Below the pieces are notes generated by a model. It ran no database searches and was not told the origin of the DNA. It saw only the letters and a program-made list of their open reading frames with translations. Made by a program: the position numbers and the translations under genes. Positions 43,876-52,882 of a stretch of DNA of 64,000 nt are shown here, one piece after another. Source of the stretch: an uncultured Chloroflexota bacterium. GTDB lineage: Bacteria; Chloroflexota; UBA4733. Position 1 is the first letter of the stretch, and each line of letters begins with the position of its first letter. The stretch spans positions 1-64,000 of the forward strand of contig CALBSQ010000025.1 in NCBI GenBank assembly GCA_937967325.1, given 5' to 3'.

Positions 43876-44661
43876 TCAGCCGCGGATGAGCGAGAGACCG
43901 CCGTCGATAACGATGTCGGCGCCGGTGATGTGGCGGCTGGCGTCGGAGGCCAGGAAGAGGACCAGGTCGCCCAATTCCTCCGGCGCCGCCGGGCGCCCAT
44001 CGAGAGGCGGCATCCGCTGGGGCAAACGGACTTCGTAGCGCACGCGGTCGAGGTTGCGCCGGAAGGTGCGCTCGCCGATGTTGGTCGTCACACCGCCCGG
44101 GATGATGACGTTGACGCGGATTCCCCAGCGCGCCAACTCCAGCGCGGCTGTCCGGCCAAAGGCGAGCTGCCCGGCCTTCGACGTCGAGTAGCAGGAGTAA
44201 CCAGGCAAAGAGAAGGAGCGCGTACCGTTCACGGATGCCGTGATGATGATGGAGCCGCCACCGGCCGAGCGCAGGTGCGGGATTGCGTGCTTGACCGTGA
44301 GAAACGTTCCGGTCAGGTTGATCCCGATGGTCGCGTTCCACTCGTCCAGCGTGAGCTCCTCAATCGGCGCCTGCATGCCGTTGATGCCGGCGTTGGCGAA
44401 CACGATGTCGAGGCGGCCAAAGCGTTCGACCGCCTGATTCACGGCTGCCTGAACTGTCGCTTCGCTGGCGACGTCGGCGGCGATGGCGAGCGCTCGTCCG
44501 CCCTCCGAGGCGATCGACGCCGCGACCGTCTCGGCCCGGTCTGCAAGCAGGTCAACCACCGCTACGGCAGCGCCGGCGCGCGCCAGTACTCGACATGCTC
44601 CCTCACCAATGCCGGACCCGCCGCCGGTAATGAGCGCCACTTTACCTTCGAGCACCACCAT
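43876..44661 (-). CDS. Short-chain dehydrogenase/reductase (SDR)
   Basis: 261 residues from the ATG at 44661 (GGGGGA upstream). Classical SDR features are the cofactor motif TGGGSGIG (12-19), NAG near 90, Ser143 and the catalytic Tyr158-x3-Lys162 (YSTSK). It ends GADIVIDGG as most classical SDRs do. It should oxidise a sugar or hydroxy compound with NAD(P). It is divergent from the LacI regulator, which together with SBP-6 and the isomerase and Gfo/Idh genes points to one sugar catabolic locus. Confidence 0.93.
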   Translation of the reverse strand: MVVLEGKVALITGGGSGIGEGACRVLARAGAAVAVVDLLADRAETVAASIASEGGRALAIAADVASEATVQAAVNQAVERFGRLDIVFANAGINGMQAPIEELTLDEWNATIGINLTGTFLTVKHAIPHLRSAGGGSIIITASVNGTRSFSLPGYSCYSTSKAGQLAFGRTAALELARWGIRVNVIIPGGVTTNIGERTFRRNLDRVRYEVRLPQRMPPLDGRPAAPEELGDLVLFLASDASRHITGADIVIDGGLSLIRG

Positions 44662-44754
44662 TCCCCCAAGTCTGGACGTCGGATGGTAATCCGCCCCAAC
44701 CGGTAGCATCGCGCCCGGCTGGGGAGAAGCCGAGCGTCTGGAAGTTGGTGGAGC

Positions 44755-44784
44755 TTGACACAAGCAGGCATGTCGCCGTAGACT
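44755..44784 (+). promoter_or_regulatory. Candidate promoter for the LacI-family gene
   Basis: A perfect -35 TTGACA (44755-44760) and a -10-like TAGACT (44779-44784) are 18 bases apart on the plus strand. They would give a leader of about 120 bases before the GTG at 44911. Confidence 0.5.
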
Positions 44785-44910
44785 ACTCGCGTAGGCAACA
44801 TGACGCGGCACGACAGTATGCCGTGCCTGGCGGGGTGGCTTGGCTATGCTCTCCCACACGCAAGCACGTCGCGCGTCACTGGTGCGTGTGCCCGCGGGAC
44901 GGAGCGAACC

Positions 44911-46002
44911 GTGGCGGTAACCCGCGACGACGTGGCCAGACTTGCCGGTGTCTCCTCCGCCACCGTGTCCTACGTCCTCAACGACGGTCCGCGCGAGGTG
45001 TCGCGGGAGACCCGCGAGAGGGTGTTGCGTGCCATCGAGCACCTGCGGTATAAGCCGAACCTGCTGGCGCGAAGTATCGCACGGAAGAAGACTCAGGCGG
45101 TGGCGCTGATTGTGCCCGACATTGCCAATCCCTTCTTCGCCGAGTTGAGCTGTCAGGTCGAGGACGCCGCATTTGAGGCGGGCTATACCCTAATTCTCTG
45201 CAACTCCAAGCACGACGTCGAGCGCGAGCGCGCACACCTGGCGCTGCTGGACCAGAAGCGCATCGACGGGATTCTGCTCATCACCGCCGGACTCGACGCG
45301 GACGAGCTGCACGCGGTGCTGGAACGCCACATCCCCCTCGTCTTGCTCGACCGTGAGGTGGCGCACGCCGCCGTCGATACTATCCTCGCCGACAACGTCG
45401 CCATCGGGCGGTGCGCCACTGAGCATCTCCTGGAGCATGGGTACTTACGGATCGCTTGCCTTGCCGGACCGAGCACGCTGGCTGAGGCCGTGCGCAGAGT
45501 TGATGGGTACCGCGAGGCGCTGCAATCGCAGGGCTTGGCGTCAGAGGAGCGTTGGGTTCGCTGGCGCGATTGGACGTTCGAAGGGGGCTACCGAGCGCTC
45601 CATTCGCTCTTCGATCGAGGCTCTCGACCCCAAGCGGTGTTTGCCTGCAATGACCAGATGGCAGTTGGCGCGCTCCATGCGGCTCACGAGCTTGGCCTGG
45701 GCGTGCCCGAGGATCTGGCGGTCATCGGTGTGGACAATACGTTACCCTCGGCGATCGCCGTTCCCCCGATCACGACGGTGGCGCAACCGATCGCGCCGAT
45801 AGGGCGTGGGGGCCTCGCCATGCTGTTCGAGCGCGTCAAGGGGACTGCCGGGCCGACACGACGTCGCGTCGTCATGCCGCCGGAGCTGGTGGTACGCAGC
45901 TCGTGTGGCTGTACGTCGTCCTCACCCACCGTGCATTGGGCCGACTTCAGCTCCATGAGGCGCCAGCTCGCGCCGGACAAGGAGGCGCCTTCCGTCCGCT
46001 AG
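44911..46002 (+). CDS. LacI-family transcriptional regulator
   Basis: 363 residues from the GTG at 44911, preceded by GGAG and giving the canonical N-terminus VTRDDVARLAGVSSATVSYVLN. An ATG at 44800 would add an atypical 37-residue extension. The hinge helix is LRYKPNLLARSIA. The sugar-binding core has VALIVPDIANPFFAEL, VFACNDQMAVGAL and VIGVDNT. It is divergent from the SDR and upstream of SBP-6, so it probably represses this locus and is released by a sugar. Confidence 0.93.
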   Translation: MAVTRDDVARLAGVSSATVSYVLNDGPREVSRETRERVLRAIEHLRYKPNLLARSIARKKTQAVALIVPDIANPFFAELSCQVEDAAFEAGYTLILCNSKHDVERERAHLALLDQKRIDGILLITAGLDADELHAVLERHIPLVLLDREVAHAAVDTILADNVAIGRCATEHLLEHGYLRIACLAGPSTLAEAVRRVDGYREALQSQGLASEERWVRWRDWTFEGGYRALHSLFDRGSRPQAVFACNDQMAVGALHAAHELGLGVPEDLAVIGVDNTLPSAIAVPPITTVAQPIAPIGRGGLAMLFERVKGTAGPTRRRVVMPPELVVRSSCGCTSSSPTVHWADFSSMRRQLAPDKEAPSVR

Positions 46003-46158
46003 GTTAGGGAGTGCTTAAGGGCCTGCTTGGTCGCGGCAATCGAAAGACAGACGGGCGCTGAGACGTCCGGGCCATGGATGGCGATGGGACCTGGCGCTGT
46101 CGTCACACCCGGACGATGGAGAGAGGAGATCGTAGCGAGAGGGGAGCTCATCACGTCC

Positions 46159-46168
46159 TTGCCGGCAA
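46159..46168. promoter_or_regulatory. Possible LacI-type operator upstream of SBP-6
   Basis: TTGCCGGCAA is a perfect ten-base palindrome with the central CG usual in LacI-family operators. It lies about 100 bases before the SBP-6 start, in the 267-base gap after the LacI gene. Ten-base palindromes also occur by chance in such GC-rich DNA. Confidence 0.3.
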
Positions 46169-46269
46169 CGTGAGGGCTGCAACGCTGAGTGTGGTCCCAC
46201 GGCGCCCGCGTCGATGACTTGGCCAGTGTACACCCCGGTGTTGCTCGCACTGAAGGAGAGGCAGGCCAT

Positions 46270-47802
46270 ATGTCACAGCTCGTCGATCGCAGTCTCGTTC
46301 CGGGCCTACCGATCACCCGCCGCAAGCTGCTGGTGCTTGCCACGAACGTGGCGGGGCTGGCTGGCGCAGGTGTGCTCGCCGCCTGCGAAGGGCCCAGCGC
46401 CACGACCACAACGGCTACGACCGCCACCGTGATCCAGACCCAGACGCAACAGCAGACGGTGACGGTGACGCAGGCCACCGTCTCCACTGCCGTCGTGACG
46501 TCGGTGCAGACGCAGGTGCTGCCGGCCACCCCTGCTCCCACCACGGCGCCGGCGAAGCCGAGCCAGGTCGTGCTGTCGGTCGCCTCCGACAAGGTCGGCG
46601 CCAATACGGAGCAGCTCTACAAGGGCTGGAATGCCGACCTGGCCAAGGTTCTCCCGAGCGCCAAGATCGACTGGATCACCCCGGCCCCGACGGAGAACAT
46701 CGAGGAGAAGCAGTTGGTGCTGCTCGCCGGCGGCACCCCCCCTGACTTCACCATTTCCAGCTTCCAGGAGCTAGCCCTGCGTGATGCAGTGGTCGACCTC
46801 GACCCCTATTTCAAGCAGGACAAGGACGTAAGCTCCTGGAAGTTTGCCCCATCGTGCTGGGCCTTCGTGAATCTGATCCAGGATAACGGCCACCCGATCC
46901 TCTGGGCCTTCCCGGGGAACCCGGACGCCCTGGCGCTCTGGGTCAACCTCGACACCTTCGCCAAGGCGGGCCTGGACTATAAGCCCGACCAGCCCTGGGA
47001 TTGGACAACCTTTGAGGACGCCAGTCGCAAGCTCACCACGCGTGCCGCCGACGGGACGATCCAGCAGGCGGCCTGGCGCCCCTTCCCCTGGTATGGCGAG
47101 ATGCTGCTCTTCACGGAGGCGCTAGGCGGCGACCTCTTCAGCTACGACGACGCGACCGGCTGGGTGAAGGCTGCAACCTTCAGCACGCCGGCCGGCATCG
47201 ACGCGATCTCCTTGTACTCCAAGTTGGTGGTGAATGATCGGGTCACAAGTTTGGGTCCGGACGGTACTCACCTCAAGGGGTTCGCCCTGGAAACTGGGAA
47301 CGTCGCCATGACCACGTCCTGGATGGGCTACCAGTCCCGTCTGACCAAGGTCGGCTTCAACTGGGACCTGCTCGGCTTCCCCGTTGCCAGGCAGGGCGAC
47401 AAGTGGCCCTATCAGTTTGCCAACAACAGCCAGATGGGCTCGATCTACAAGCAGACCCGCTATCGCGACGAAGCGTTCCAGGTGGGGAAATACCTGATCA
47501 GCGACGGCCACGTCGTGCGCATGACGACGCTCGGCGCGTTACCCATCGTCTACAACAGCCCGGCCCAGGCAAGCGCCTGGAAGACCGAGCTGCCCGGCAA
47601 GCACACGGAGATTTACGACAAGGTTGTGACGAGCGAACCGTTCAAGCGCGTTCCCTGGAGCTGGATCAAGACGAACAAGGATCAAGCCCAGGCGCCGATC
47701 AGCAAGGCAATGACGGACCTGTTCGCCGGCAAGATCTCGCCGCAGACCTTTGCCCAGACGGTCGACTCCCAGGTCAACGGCATCCTGAAAGCGGGCCTCT
47801 AA
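46270..47802 (+). CDS. Extracellular solute-binding protein family 1, Tat lipoprotein (SBP-6)
   Basis: 510 residues from the ATG at 46270 (AAGGAGAG upstream). The signal has TRRKLL (16-21) and lipobox Cys39. The linker differs from the others: about 65 residues rich in Thr, Gln and Val (TVTVTQATVSTAVVTSVQTQ) instead of Ala/Ser. The binding domain has GGTPPDFTISSFQELAL and WNADLAKVLPSAKIDWI. It follows the LacI regulator and precedes isomerase and oxidoreductase genes, so it likely binds a sugar or polyol handled by them. Confidence 0.9.
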   Translation: MSQLVDRSLVPGLPITRRKLLVLATNVAGLAGAGVLAACEGPSATTTTATTATVIQTQTQQQTVTVTQATVSTAVVTSVQTQVLPATPAPTTAPAKPSQVVLSVASDKVGANTEQLYKGWNADLAKVLPSAKIDWITPAPTENIEEKQLVLLAGGTPPDFTISSFQELALRDAVVDLDPYFKQDKDVSSWKFAPSCWAFVNLIQDNGHPILWAFPGNPDALALWVNLDTFAKAGLDYKPDQPWDWTTFEDASRKLTTRAADGTIQQAAWRPFPWYGEMLLFTEALGGDLFSYDDATGWVKAATFSTPAGIDAISLYSKLVVNDRVTSLGPDGTHLKGFALETGNVAMTTSWMGYQSRLTKVGFNWDLLGFPVARQGDKWPYQFANNSQMGSIYKQTRYRDEAFQVGKYLISDGHVVRMTTLGALPIVYNSPAQASAWKTELPGKHTEIYDKVVTSEPFKRVPWSWIKTNKDQAQAPISKAMTDLFAGKISPQTFAQTVDSQVNGILKAGL

Positions 47803-47890
47803 CGGTACGGGGCGAGCCGGGCGGGCGCCTACTCCATCCGGAGGCGGACGCGTCTGGGCCGGGCAACAGCCTGAGCGAAGGGAGTGGGCT

Positions 47891-48124
47891 ATGGCGAAGC
47901 TGGCGATCGGCAGTTGGGCATACATCTTCGGTTCCTATGCGGCGCGTCCGGTGAGTCTCGACGAGACCGTCCGGCGTGTAGGGGAGCTGGACTTCCCCCG
48001 CCTCGTCGCCGCTATTCGGGCGGCGGGTTACTACGACTCCTGGTGGTGTGTCGATCTCTGCTTCTGGCCCCAGGCGTGGGAAGTGACAGCCGCCACCAAG
48101 GACTACGTGGCAGCGCTGTTGGCG
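47891..48124 (+). pseudogene. Sugar-phosphate-isomerase-like gene with internal deletion
   Basis: The ribosome site (GGGAG) and ATG are intact. The first 34 residues (AIGSWAYIFGSYAARPVSLD, then ETVRRVGELDF) match the start of a TIM-barrel sugar isomerase/epimerase. The reading jumps directly to what should be the C-terminal part (IRAAGYYDSWWCVDLCFWPQ, then AWEVTAATKDYV). About 200 residues of the barrel are missing without loss of frame near 47990, so no active enzyme can form. The frame then runs into an unrelated dehydrogenase fragment. Confidence 0.75.
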
Positions 48125-48420
48125 CGGGCGCCCTGGACATCTCCGGCCCAGGGTCCCACATCGTCTACTTTGGCCTCCCTGATCCGGACGATCGTGTGCA
48201 GGTGCCCACCATGGAGACGATGATGGCCGACAAGACCATCCGCTTCTCCTGGCTCGCTCCGCTCACCTGGCCGCTGGCGCTCCAGGCCCTGACCACCGGC
48301 CTGGTCGATCTCCAGCCGATCATCACCCATCGGACCGGCTTGGAAGGGCTGGTCGAGGCCCTGCACGGTGTGCGCGAGCGGCGCGAGCAGGTGTTGAAGG
48401 CAATGGTAGCCGTGGCCTGA
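48125..48420 (+). pseudogene. C-terminal fragment of an MDR zinc dehydrogenase
   Basis: In a frame different from the preceding remnant, about 95 residues (HIVYFGLPDPDDRVQVPTME, IRFSWLAPLTWPLALQALTT, then GLVDLQPIITHRTGLEGLVE) match the end of a sorbitol/alcohol dehydrogenase. The zinc and nucleotide-binding parts are gone. The fragment has no start of its own. It is evidence of a deletion that fused the ends of two neighbouring catabolic genes. Confidence 0.75.
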
Positions 48421-48431
48421 AAGGAACCTCG

Positions 48432-49214
48432 ATGTATCTTGCCTGTGCTTCGGTCTGCTACCGCTGGAACCTCCGGCTCAACCGCTGGGGAGACGATGAA
48501 GTGGATACCTGTCTCGCAGACGCTCCCCAGGCGGGCTACGACTACGTCGAGCTGCAAGGGCGGCTGAAAGCAGACACTATCGGCCAGCAGCTCCGGTCGC
48601 ACGGGCTCAAAGGAGCGGTGGTCGGGGCGAGCATCGGCGGGAGCAATCCCGAGGAGATCGAGGCGGCGGCCATCTTCGCCGCCGAGCGCATCGACCTCGG
48701 CGAGACGTTGGGCGGTAGGTTCCTTTACACCGGTCCGGCCAGTGGCTGCCGGCGGCGCGAGCCCGGGAATATGGAGCGCTTCGTGGCCGGCGTGGAGCGC
48801 GTCTTAGAGCTGACCTCGGAGAGCAGCATGACCCTGGCTATCGAGAACCACCCGGAGATGATCCTCACCTGTCTCGAGGATTGGGACCGGTTGTTCGGGC
48901 TCATCGACCATCCTCGCGTGGGGATCTGCGTCGACGTTGGCCATTTCCATTCCTGCCACCAGGACAGCATTGCCCTGATCCGCACGTTCGGCGCCCGCGT
49001 GTTCGATGTCCACCTCAAGGATCACATCGCTGAGCAATCTGTAGCGATCGGCCGGGGGGAGATCGACATCCCCGGAGTCGTCGACGCCCTGCACGCCGTG
49101 GGCTACCGCGGGCCGTTGACCGTGGAACTAGAAGTCGAGGACAAGCCGAACATTCGCCGCTACGTGCGCGAGGCGTACCTCTATCTGAAGGGCATGTTGG
49201 GCCAGAAGCTGTAG
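48432..49214 (+). CDS. Sugar phosphate isomerase/epimerase (TIM barrel)
   Basis: 260 residues; AAAGGAA precedes the ATG. Metal-site elements of the xylose-isomerase-like barrel are visible: TLAIENHPEMI (Glu), GICVDVGHFHSC (Asp, His), VFDVHLKDHI (His, Lys) and the final Glu in LTVELEVED. It should isomerise or epimerise a keto sugar or inositol derivative. It is 39 bases upstream of the Gfo/Idh gene and downstream of SBP-6, so all are probably one transcript. Confidence 0.9.
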   Translation: MYLACASVCYRWNLRLNRWGDDEVDTCLADAPQAGYDYVELQGRLKADTIGQQLRSHGLKGAVVGASIGGSNPEEIEAAAIFAAERIDLGETLGGRFLYTGPASGCRRREPGNMERFVAGVERVLELTSESSMTLAIENHPEMILTCLEDWDRLFGLIDHPRVGICVDVGHFHSCHQDSIALIRTFGARVFDVHLKDHIAEQSVAIGRGEIDIPGVVDALHAVGYRGPLTVELEVEDKPNIRRYVREAYLYLKGMLGQKL

Positions 49215-49253
49215 CGACGGGCGGGTTCGCGGCTGAGGGCGAGGGGGAGATCG

Positions 49254-50510
49254 ATGGGCGGCTATCGTGTTGCCATCTTGGGCGCGGGACAGCAGGGCAT
49301 GGCCCACGCGCGCGCTTACCGCGACAGTGCCAACATGGCGGTAGTAGCCCTGTGCGACCTGGATCGTGACAGGTTAGACGCGGGACTGCGCGAGCTCGAT
49401 GTACGCGGGTATGCCGATTTCGGGGAGATGCTGGCGAGGGAGCAGCCTGACGTCGTCCATGCCGTGACTGTGCCCAGCATTCCGCGTGCCCAGTGGGTCC
49501 AGCCCGCGGCGAGGGCTGGCGCCAAGGTCCTGGTGATTGAGAAGCCCATCGCCTTGCGCCCGAAGGAAGCGGCCGAGCTGGCCGCGGCGCAGGAGACGAC
49601 GGGCCTGCCGATCATCGTCAACCATCAGCGTCGTTACCTGCCGTTCCTTGACCGATGGGAGGAGCTTCAAGCCGGCGATGCCTTGGGCGACATCCACTTC
49701 GTGCGCGCCGCCACGGACGGCGTCAGCGACATGGCCACGCACCTCATGGACCTGGTACTGGCTGTGCTCGGTGACCAGCCGCCGGTTGCCGTCTGGGCAA
49801 CGGCTGGGGGGGCTTGCGAGTACCACGACCCGACCCGCCTGTGCCCCGACAACCTGCTCGCCACGTACACGTTTCCCGGCGGCGTCCGCGTGCTGTTCGA
49901 AGCCGGGACCACCCCCTTGGGGACCAGCGACTTCCCAGGCACCGGCGGGCGGCTCGCTGGGGTACCCGGATCCGTCATGAGCCTCGACGTTTGGGGGACG
50001 CGCGGTCGCTGCTGGTGGCGGGAGCGCGGGAGCTGGGGCTATCAGACGGAAGGGATGGCTCAGCCACACATCGAACAGACTAGCCTTGGACAGGCCATGC
50101 CGCGCTCGTTCCAGTCCATCGCGGAGTGGCTGGAGCGTGGAACGCCCCACCGCTGCCGCCTGGATCTGGCCCAAGTGGGCTTCCAGGCGCTCATCGCCGG
50201 CTATCGCTCGGCGCTCTACGGCCGGCGGCTGGAAGCACCGATAGATTCGCTGGAGCTCACCGATGCCGAATGGGAAGCGCTGCGCGAGCAGGTCGCCCAT
50301 GGCTGGCTGGACGTCAGGGAAGCTGCCGCCGAGCTCGCTGTGAGTGAGGCGATGGTCTGTCAGCTCATCGAGCGCGGACAACTCCAGGGTCACCAGCCAG
50401 TGCCCTACGTCCCCTGGGTGGTTCGGCAGGAAACCCTCGCGGCGCCGGCGCTGCGCGCCGCCGCGCAGGCGATCGAGGCCGGAAGTCCGGCAAGGAACGG
50501 CTCAGGATAA
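49254..50510 (+). CDS. Gfo/Idh/MocA oxidoreductase fused to a C-terminal excisionase-like helix-turn-helix
   Basis: 418 residues. The Rossmann motif GAGQQG (10-15), the EKP motif in VLVIEKPIAL and a downstream His in a THLMDL segment are typical of the family, which oxidises sugars and polyols with NAD(P). The last part (about 350-395; GWLDVREAAAELAVSEAMVC then QLIERGQLQG and VRQETL) reads like a MerR/excisionase-type DNA-binding module, which normal family members lack. The fusion is in one open frame. It could be a sensor-regulator or a chance extension. It follows the isomerase gene. Confidence 0.85.
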   Translation: MGGYRVAILGAGQQGMAHARAYRDSANMAVVALCDLDRDRLDAGLRELDVRGYADFGEMLAREQPDVVHAVTVPSIPRAQWVQPAARAGAKVLVIEKPIALRPKEAAELAAAQETTGLPIIVNHQRRYLPFLDRWEELQAGDALGDIHFVRAATDGVSDMATHLMDLVLAVLGDQPPVAVWATAGGACEYHDPTRLCPDNLLATYTFPGGVRVLFEAGTTPLGTSDFPGTGGRLAGVPGSVMSLDVWGTRGRCWWRERGSWGYQTEGMAQPHIEQTSLGQAMPRSFQSIAEWLERGTPHRCRLDLAQVGFQALIAGYRSALYGRRLEAPIDSLELTDAEWEALREQVAHGWLDVREAAAELAVSEAMVCQLIERGQLQGHQPVPYVPWVVRQETLAAPALRAAAQAIEAGSPARNGSG

Positions 50511-50547
50511 TGCCGGGAGGGCCGCGAGGCCATCCCCCAGGCCCGGC

Positions 50548-52095
50548 CTACGACGCCGCCGTCCGCTTCTTGAGCTCCTCAGTACACAACTGCTGCAATT
50601 GTTGGAGCGCGTCCCGCGGCGTGAGCTGCCCCAGGAACACCTTTTGGGCCTGGGAGTGCCAGGTATCGGAGAAGAAGCTCTCGATGGGGTCGGAGGGGTC
50701 GGCCCACAGCTCGTCGCCCGTCGTGGCCGACTTCACGTAGAAGTCCAGGCCGGGGTACTTGCTGGTGTCGACTTTGGCGAGGAAGGACTTGCGCGCGCCC
50801 ATAAAGCCGGAGCCGTCGAAGATGAGCTGCTCGGCTTGCTCGCCGCTCAAGAATTCCGCCACCTGGAAGGCCAGGTCGGGATGGGGTGAGCCTTTCGGCA
50901 GCACCGCGAAGTGGCCGCCGGTGGATTGCATCTTGGTTCCCTTGCGGGTAGGGCTGACCGGTGGCCAGCCGTAGACGTATTTCTTGGTTTGGGCATTCTT
51001 GGTGAGGTCGCCCGGCGTCCAGTAGCCGTTGATCTGCAGCGCCTCGGTCCCCAGCACGATGCCGGCCTTGGTGCCTGACCAGGTGCCGTTGACCTTGCGG
51101 AAGGTGTCGAGCGCGGCCGGTCCGCCGATCACGTCGTAGAAGCGCTTGATCGTATTCAGCGCCTCCTCCAGTTCGGGGCCGGCCACATTGAACTGATTGG
51201 CGCCTTCGTCGTAGTACTTCGTGCCGAGGCCGAAGGAAGGTCCCCAGAAGAAGGGATCGCCCCCGGAAGCGGAGCCGCCCATGGCGTTGAGCGGATCGAG
51301 GCCCAACTGGGTGATGGCTTTGGTGGCGGGATCCAGCACCGTCAACTGCTTATGCCACTCCAGAAGGTCGTCCCAGTTGGTCGGCAGATTGGTCGGATCG
51401 AGGTTGCGCTTGGCAAGGAGATCCTGGTTGGCCACCAGGCCCCAGCGCATGAAGCTCTCCACGGCCGGAACGCCGTAGGTCTTGCCTTGGTAGCTGCCAA
51501 ACTTCCAGGAGGCATCGAACAGATCCGCCTTTTTGACGGCGCTACTCTTGGCGAGGTAACTGTCCAGCGCGATGGCCAGGCCGCTGGCCCAGAAATTCGG
51601 ATAGGCCAGGTTGCCGACCTCGACATCGGGCGGGGTCCCGGCGGCAATGACCGTCGCCAGCTTCTTGGCGACGCTGCTCTGCGCCTCGTGCTGCACCTGG
51701 TAGCCCGACGCCGTCTTATTAGCCTCCGCGGCGACCTGATCGAACACCTTGGCCAGCGCATTGCCGGTGCCCCAGCCGCTCCACCAGGTGATGGTCACGC
51801 CGGCTGCCGGCGCCTTGGCCGCGCTGCTGGCGGTCTGGCTCGCCGAAGTGGCTTGGGCGGAAGATATCGGCGCTGCGCTGGTCGCGGCCGCCTGAGAGGA
51901 AGACGTGCTTGCCGCGGAGGCGGTGCTCGCTGCCTGTGTCGCGCTGGTCGCGGCCGAAGGCGCCGCGGCCGAGGTTGCCGAGCTCGTTGCCGTGCCGGTC
52001 CCGCCGCACGCTGCCAATATCGCCATGCCGGCCAAACCGGCCACCGTGGTTGCGCTGGAGCGCAACCAGACCCGACGGGTCAAGCGGGAATGCAT
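50548..52095 (-). CDS. Extracellular solute-binding protein family 1, Tat lipoprotein (SBP-7)
   Basis: 515 residues from the ATG at 52095 (AAAGGGA upstream); a start at 52161 would add 22 residues without signal character. The signal has TRRVWLR (6-12) and lipobox Cys30. A linker of about 70 Ala/Ser/Thr residues precedes VTITWWSGWGTGNALAKVFD. Other family-1 features are AAGTPPDVEVGNLAYPNFW and GKTYGVPAVESFMRWG. It converges with the Gfo/Idh gene (37 bases between stops). It has no permease genes. Confidence 0.92.
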   Translation of the reverse strand: MHSRLTRRVWLRSSATTVAGLAGMAILAACGGTGTATSSATSAAAPSAATSATQAASTASAASTSSSQAAATSAAPISSAQATSASQTASSAAKAPAAGVTITWWSGWGTGNALAKVFDQVAAEANKTASGYQVQHEAQSSVAKKLATVIAAGTPPDVEVGNLAYPNFWASGLAIALDSYLAKSSAVKKADLFDASWKFGSYQGKTYGVPAVESFMRWGLVANQDLLAKRNLDPTNLPTNWDDLLEWHKQLTVLDPATKAITQLGLDPLNAMGGSASGGDPFFWGPSFGLGTKYYDEGANQFNVAGPELEEALNTIKRFYDVIGGPAALDTFRKVNGTWSGTKAGIVLGTEALQINGYWTPGDLTKNAQTKKYVYGWPPVSPTRKGTKMQSTGGHFAVLPKGSPHPDLAFQVAEFLSGEQAEQLIFDGSGFMGARKSFLAKVDTSKYPGLDFYVKSATTGDELWADPSDPIESFFSDTWHSQAQKVFLGQLTPRDALQQLQQLCTEELKKRTAAS

Positions 52096-52147
52096 TCTGT
52101 AGTCCCTTTCTGATATCTCAATGCCGCCGTGCCGATCGGCGTCAGGC

Positions 52148-52187
52148 GCCTCGTGGCGCACTGATTCAATGCTTCACGCCACGAGGC
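52148..52187 (-). promoter_or_regulatory. Upstream hairpin/inverted repeat in the SBP-7 leader
   Basis: GCCTCGTGGCG (52148-52158) and CGCCACGAGGC (52177-52187) are perfect 11-base inverted arms with an 18-base loop, 53 to 92 bases before the SBP-7 start. It may be an operator or a leader hairpin. The rest of the 263 bases up to 52358 shows nothing. Confidence 0.4.
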
Positions 52188-52358
52188 TACCCGGCGATGA
52201 GCGGCTGCCCCAAAAGAGCAGAACCCGCAAATCGACAGCAGTCTAGCGAGCCGGAGGCCGGTCGGCAAGCTATAGGCGGACACAGATGGAATTGAATTGG
52301 TGACAACGCGTGGTCGTCTGAGTGCCCCATGCTCATCTGCAAGGGAACGCAGTCCTTA

Positions 52359-52523
52359 CTATGGTAGATTGCTTTTGCTAGCTTGCCAGGTAGAGCACTC
52401 CGTTGTGTTGTGATTGCCGGCATCTCGGCAACTCAGTACGTCGTAACCCCGGCGCGCTAACTGTTGGGCCAGGCGGGGATCGACGTCTTCATCTGTGTAG
52501 AGGCGAATCCCAAGCCCGGTCAC
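52359..52523 (-). pseudogene. Truncated DUF5615 PIN-like toxin
   Basis: From a GTG at 52523 the first 35 codons read IRLYTDEDVDPRLAQQLARR then GYDVLSCRDAGNHNT, the N-terminal half of DUF5615 PIN-like proteins with the conserved acidic start. After that the sequence loses similarity and stops at 52359 with only 54 codons, about half of the normal length. The GTG overlaps the TGA of the partner antitoxin frame, so the pair was once a coupled toxin-antitoxin module. Confidence 0.75.
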
Positions 52524-52796
52524 GAGACGGCGCGGGCAAGGAATGCCTCCAAGGCCCGGTCGTGGCGAGACTGATCAGCATCGATTTCTTCGGTGTGATG
52601 ATCGTAGTAGGCCAGCGCGGCGAGGATTTGGGCCTCGGTCAGATGGGGAAGCGCGGCAATGCACCTCGGTCAGATCGCCCTCGTAAACTCGAGCCTGAGC
52701 GATGACCGTGCGAACCGGCGTGCGCGTACCCTTCAGGATCGCGTCTCCGCCCTGCACCCCGGTCGCGCGAGTCACGTGCTCATCAAACCAGATCAT
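52520..52796 (-). pseudogene. Frameshifted DUF433 antitoxin
   Basis: The start has an excellent ribosome site (AGGAGG) and reads MIWFDEHVTRATGVQGGDAI, then LKGTRTPVRTVIAQARVYEG, a DUF433 N-terminus. Near 52658 a one-base shift is needed to continue as AALPHLTEAQILAALAYYDH, the conserved helix of the family, ending at a TGA (52520) that overlaps the toxin GTG. The antitoxin is broken unless the shift is a sequencing error or programmed. Confidence 0.8.
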
Positions 52797-52882
52797 CCAG
52801 ATTCCTCCTGGTCCTAGAGCATACCGCAACCTTGGACGGCGCCAGGCTGCGACGGAACCGTGGGACGTACCGGCAGACTCTG

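Noticed and set aside
44800..44910. LacI regulator start at 44800
   Set aside because: It adds 37 atypical residues before the canonical helix-turn-helix start and lacks a ribosome site.
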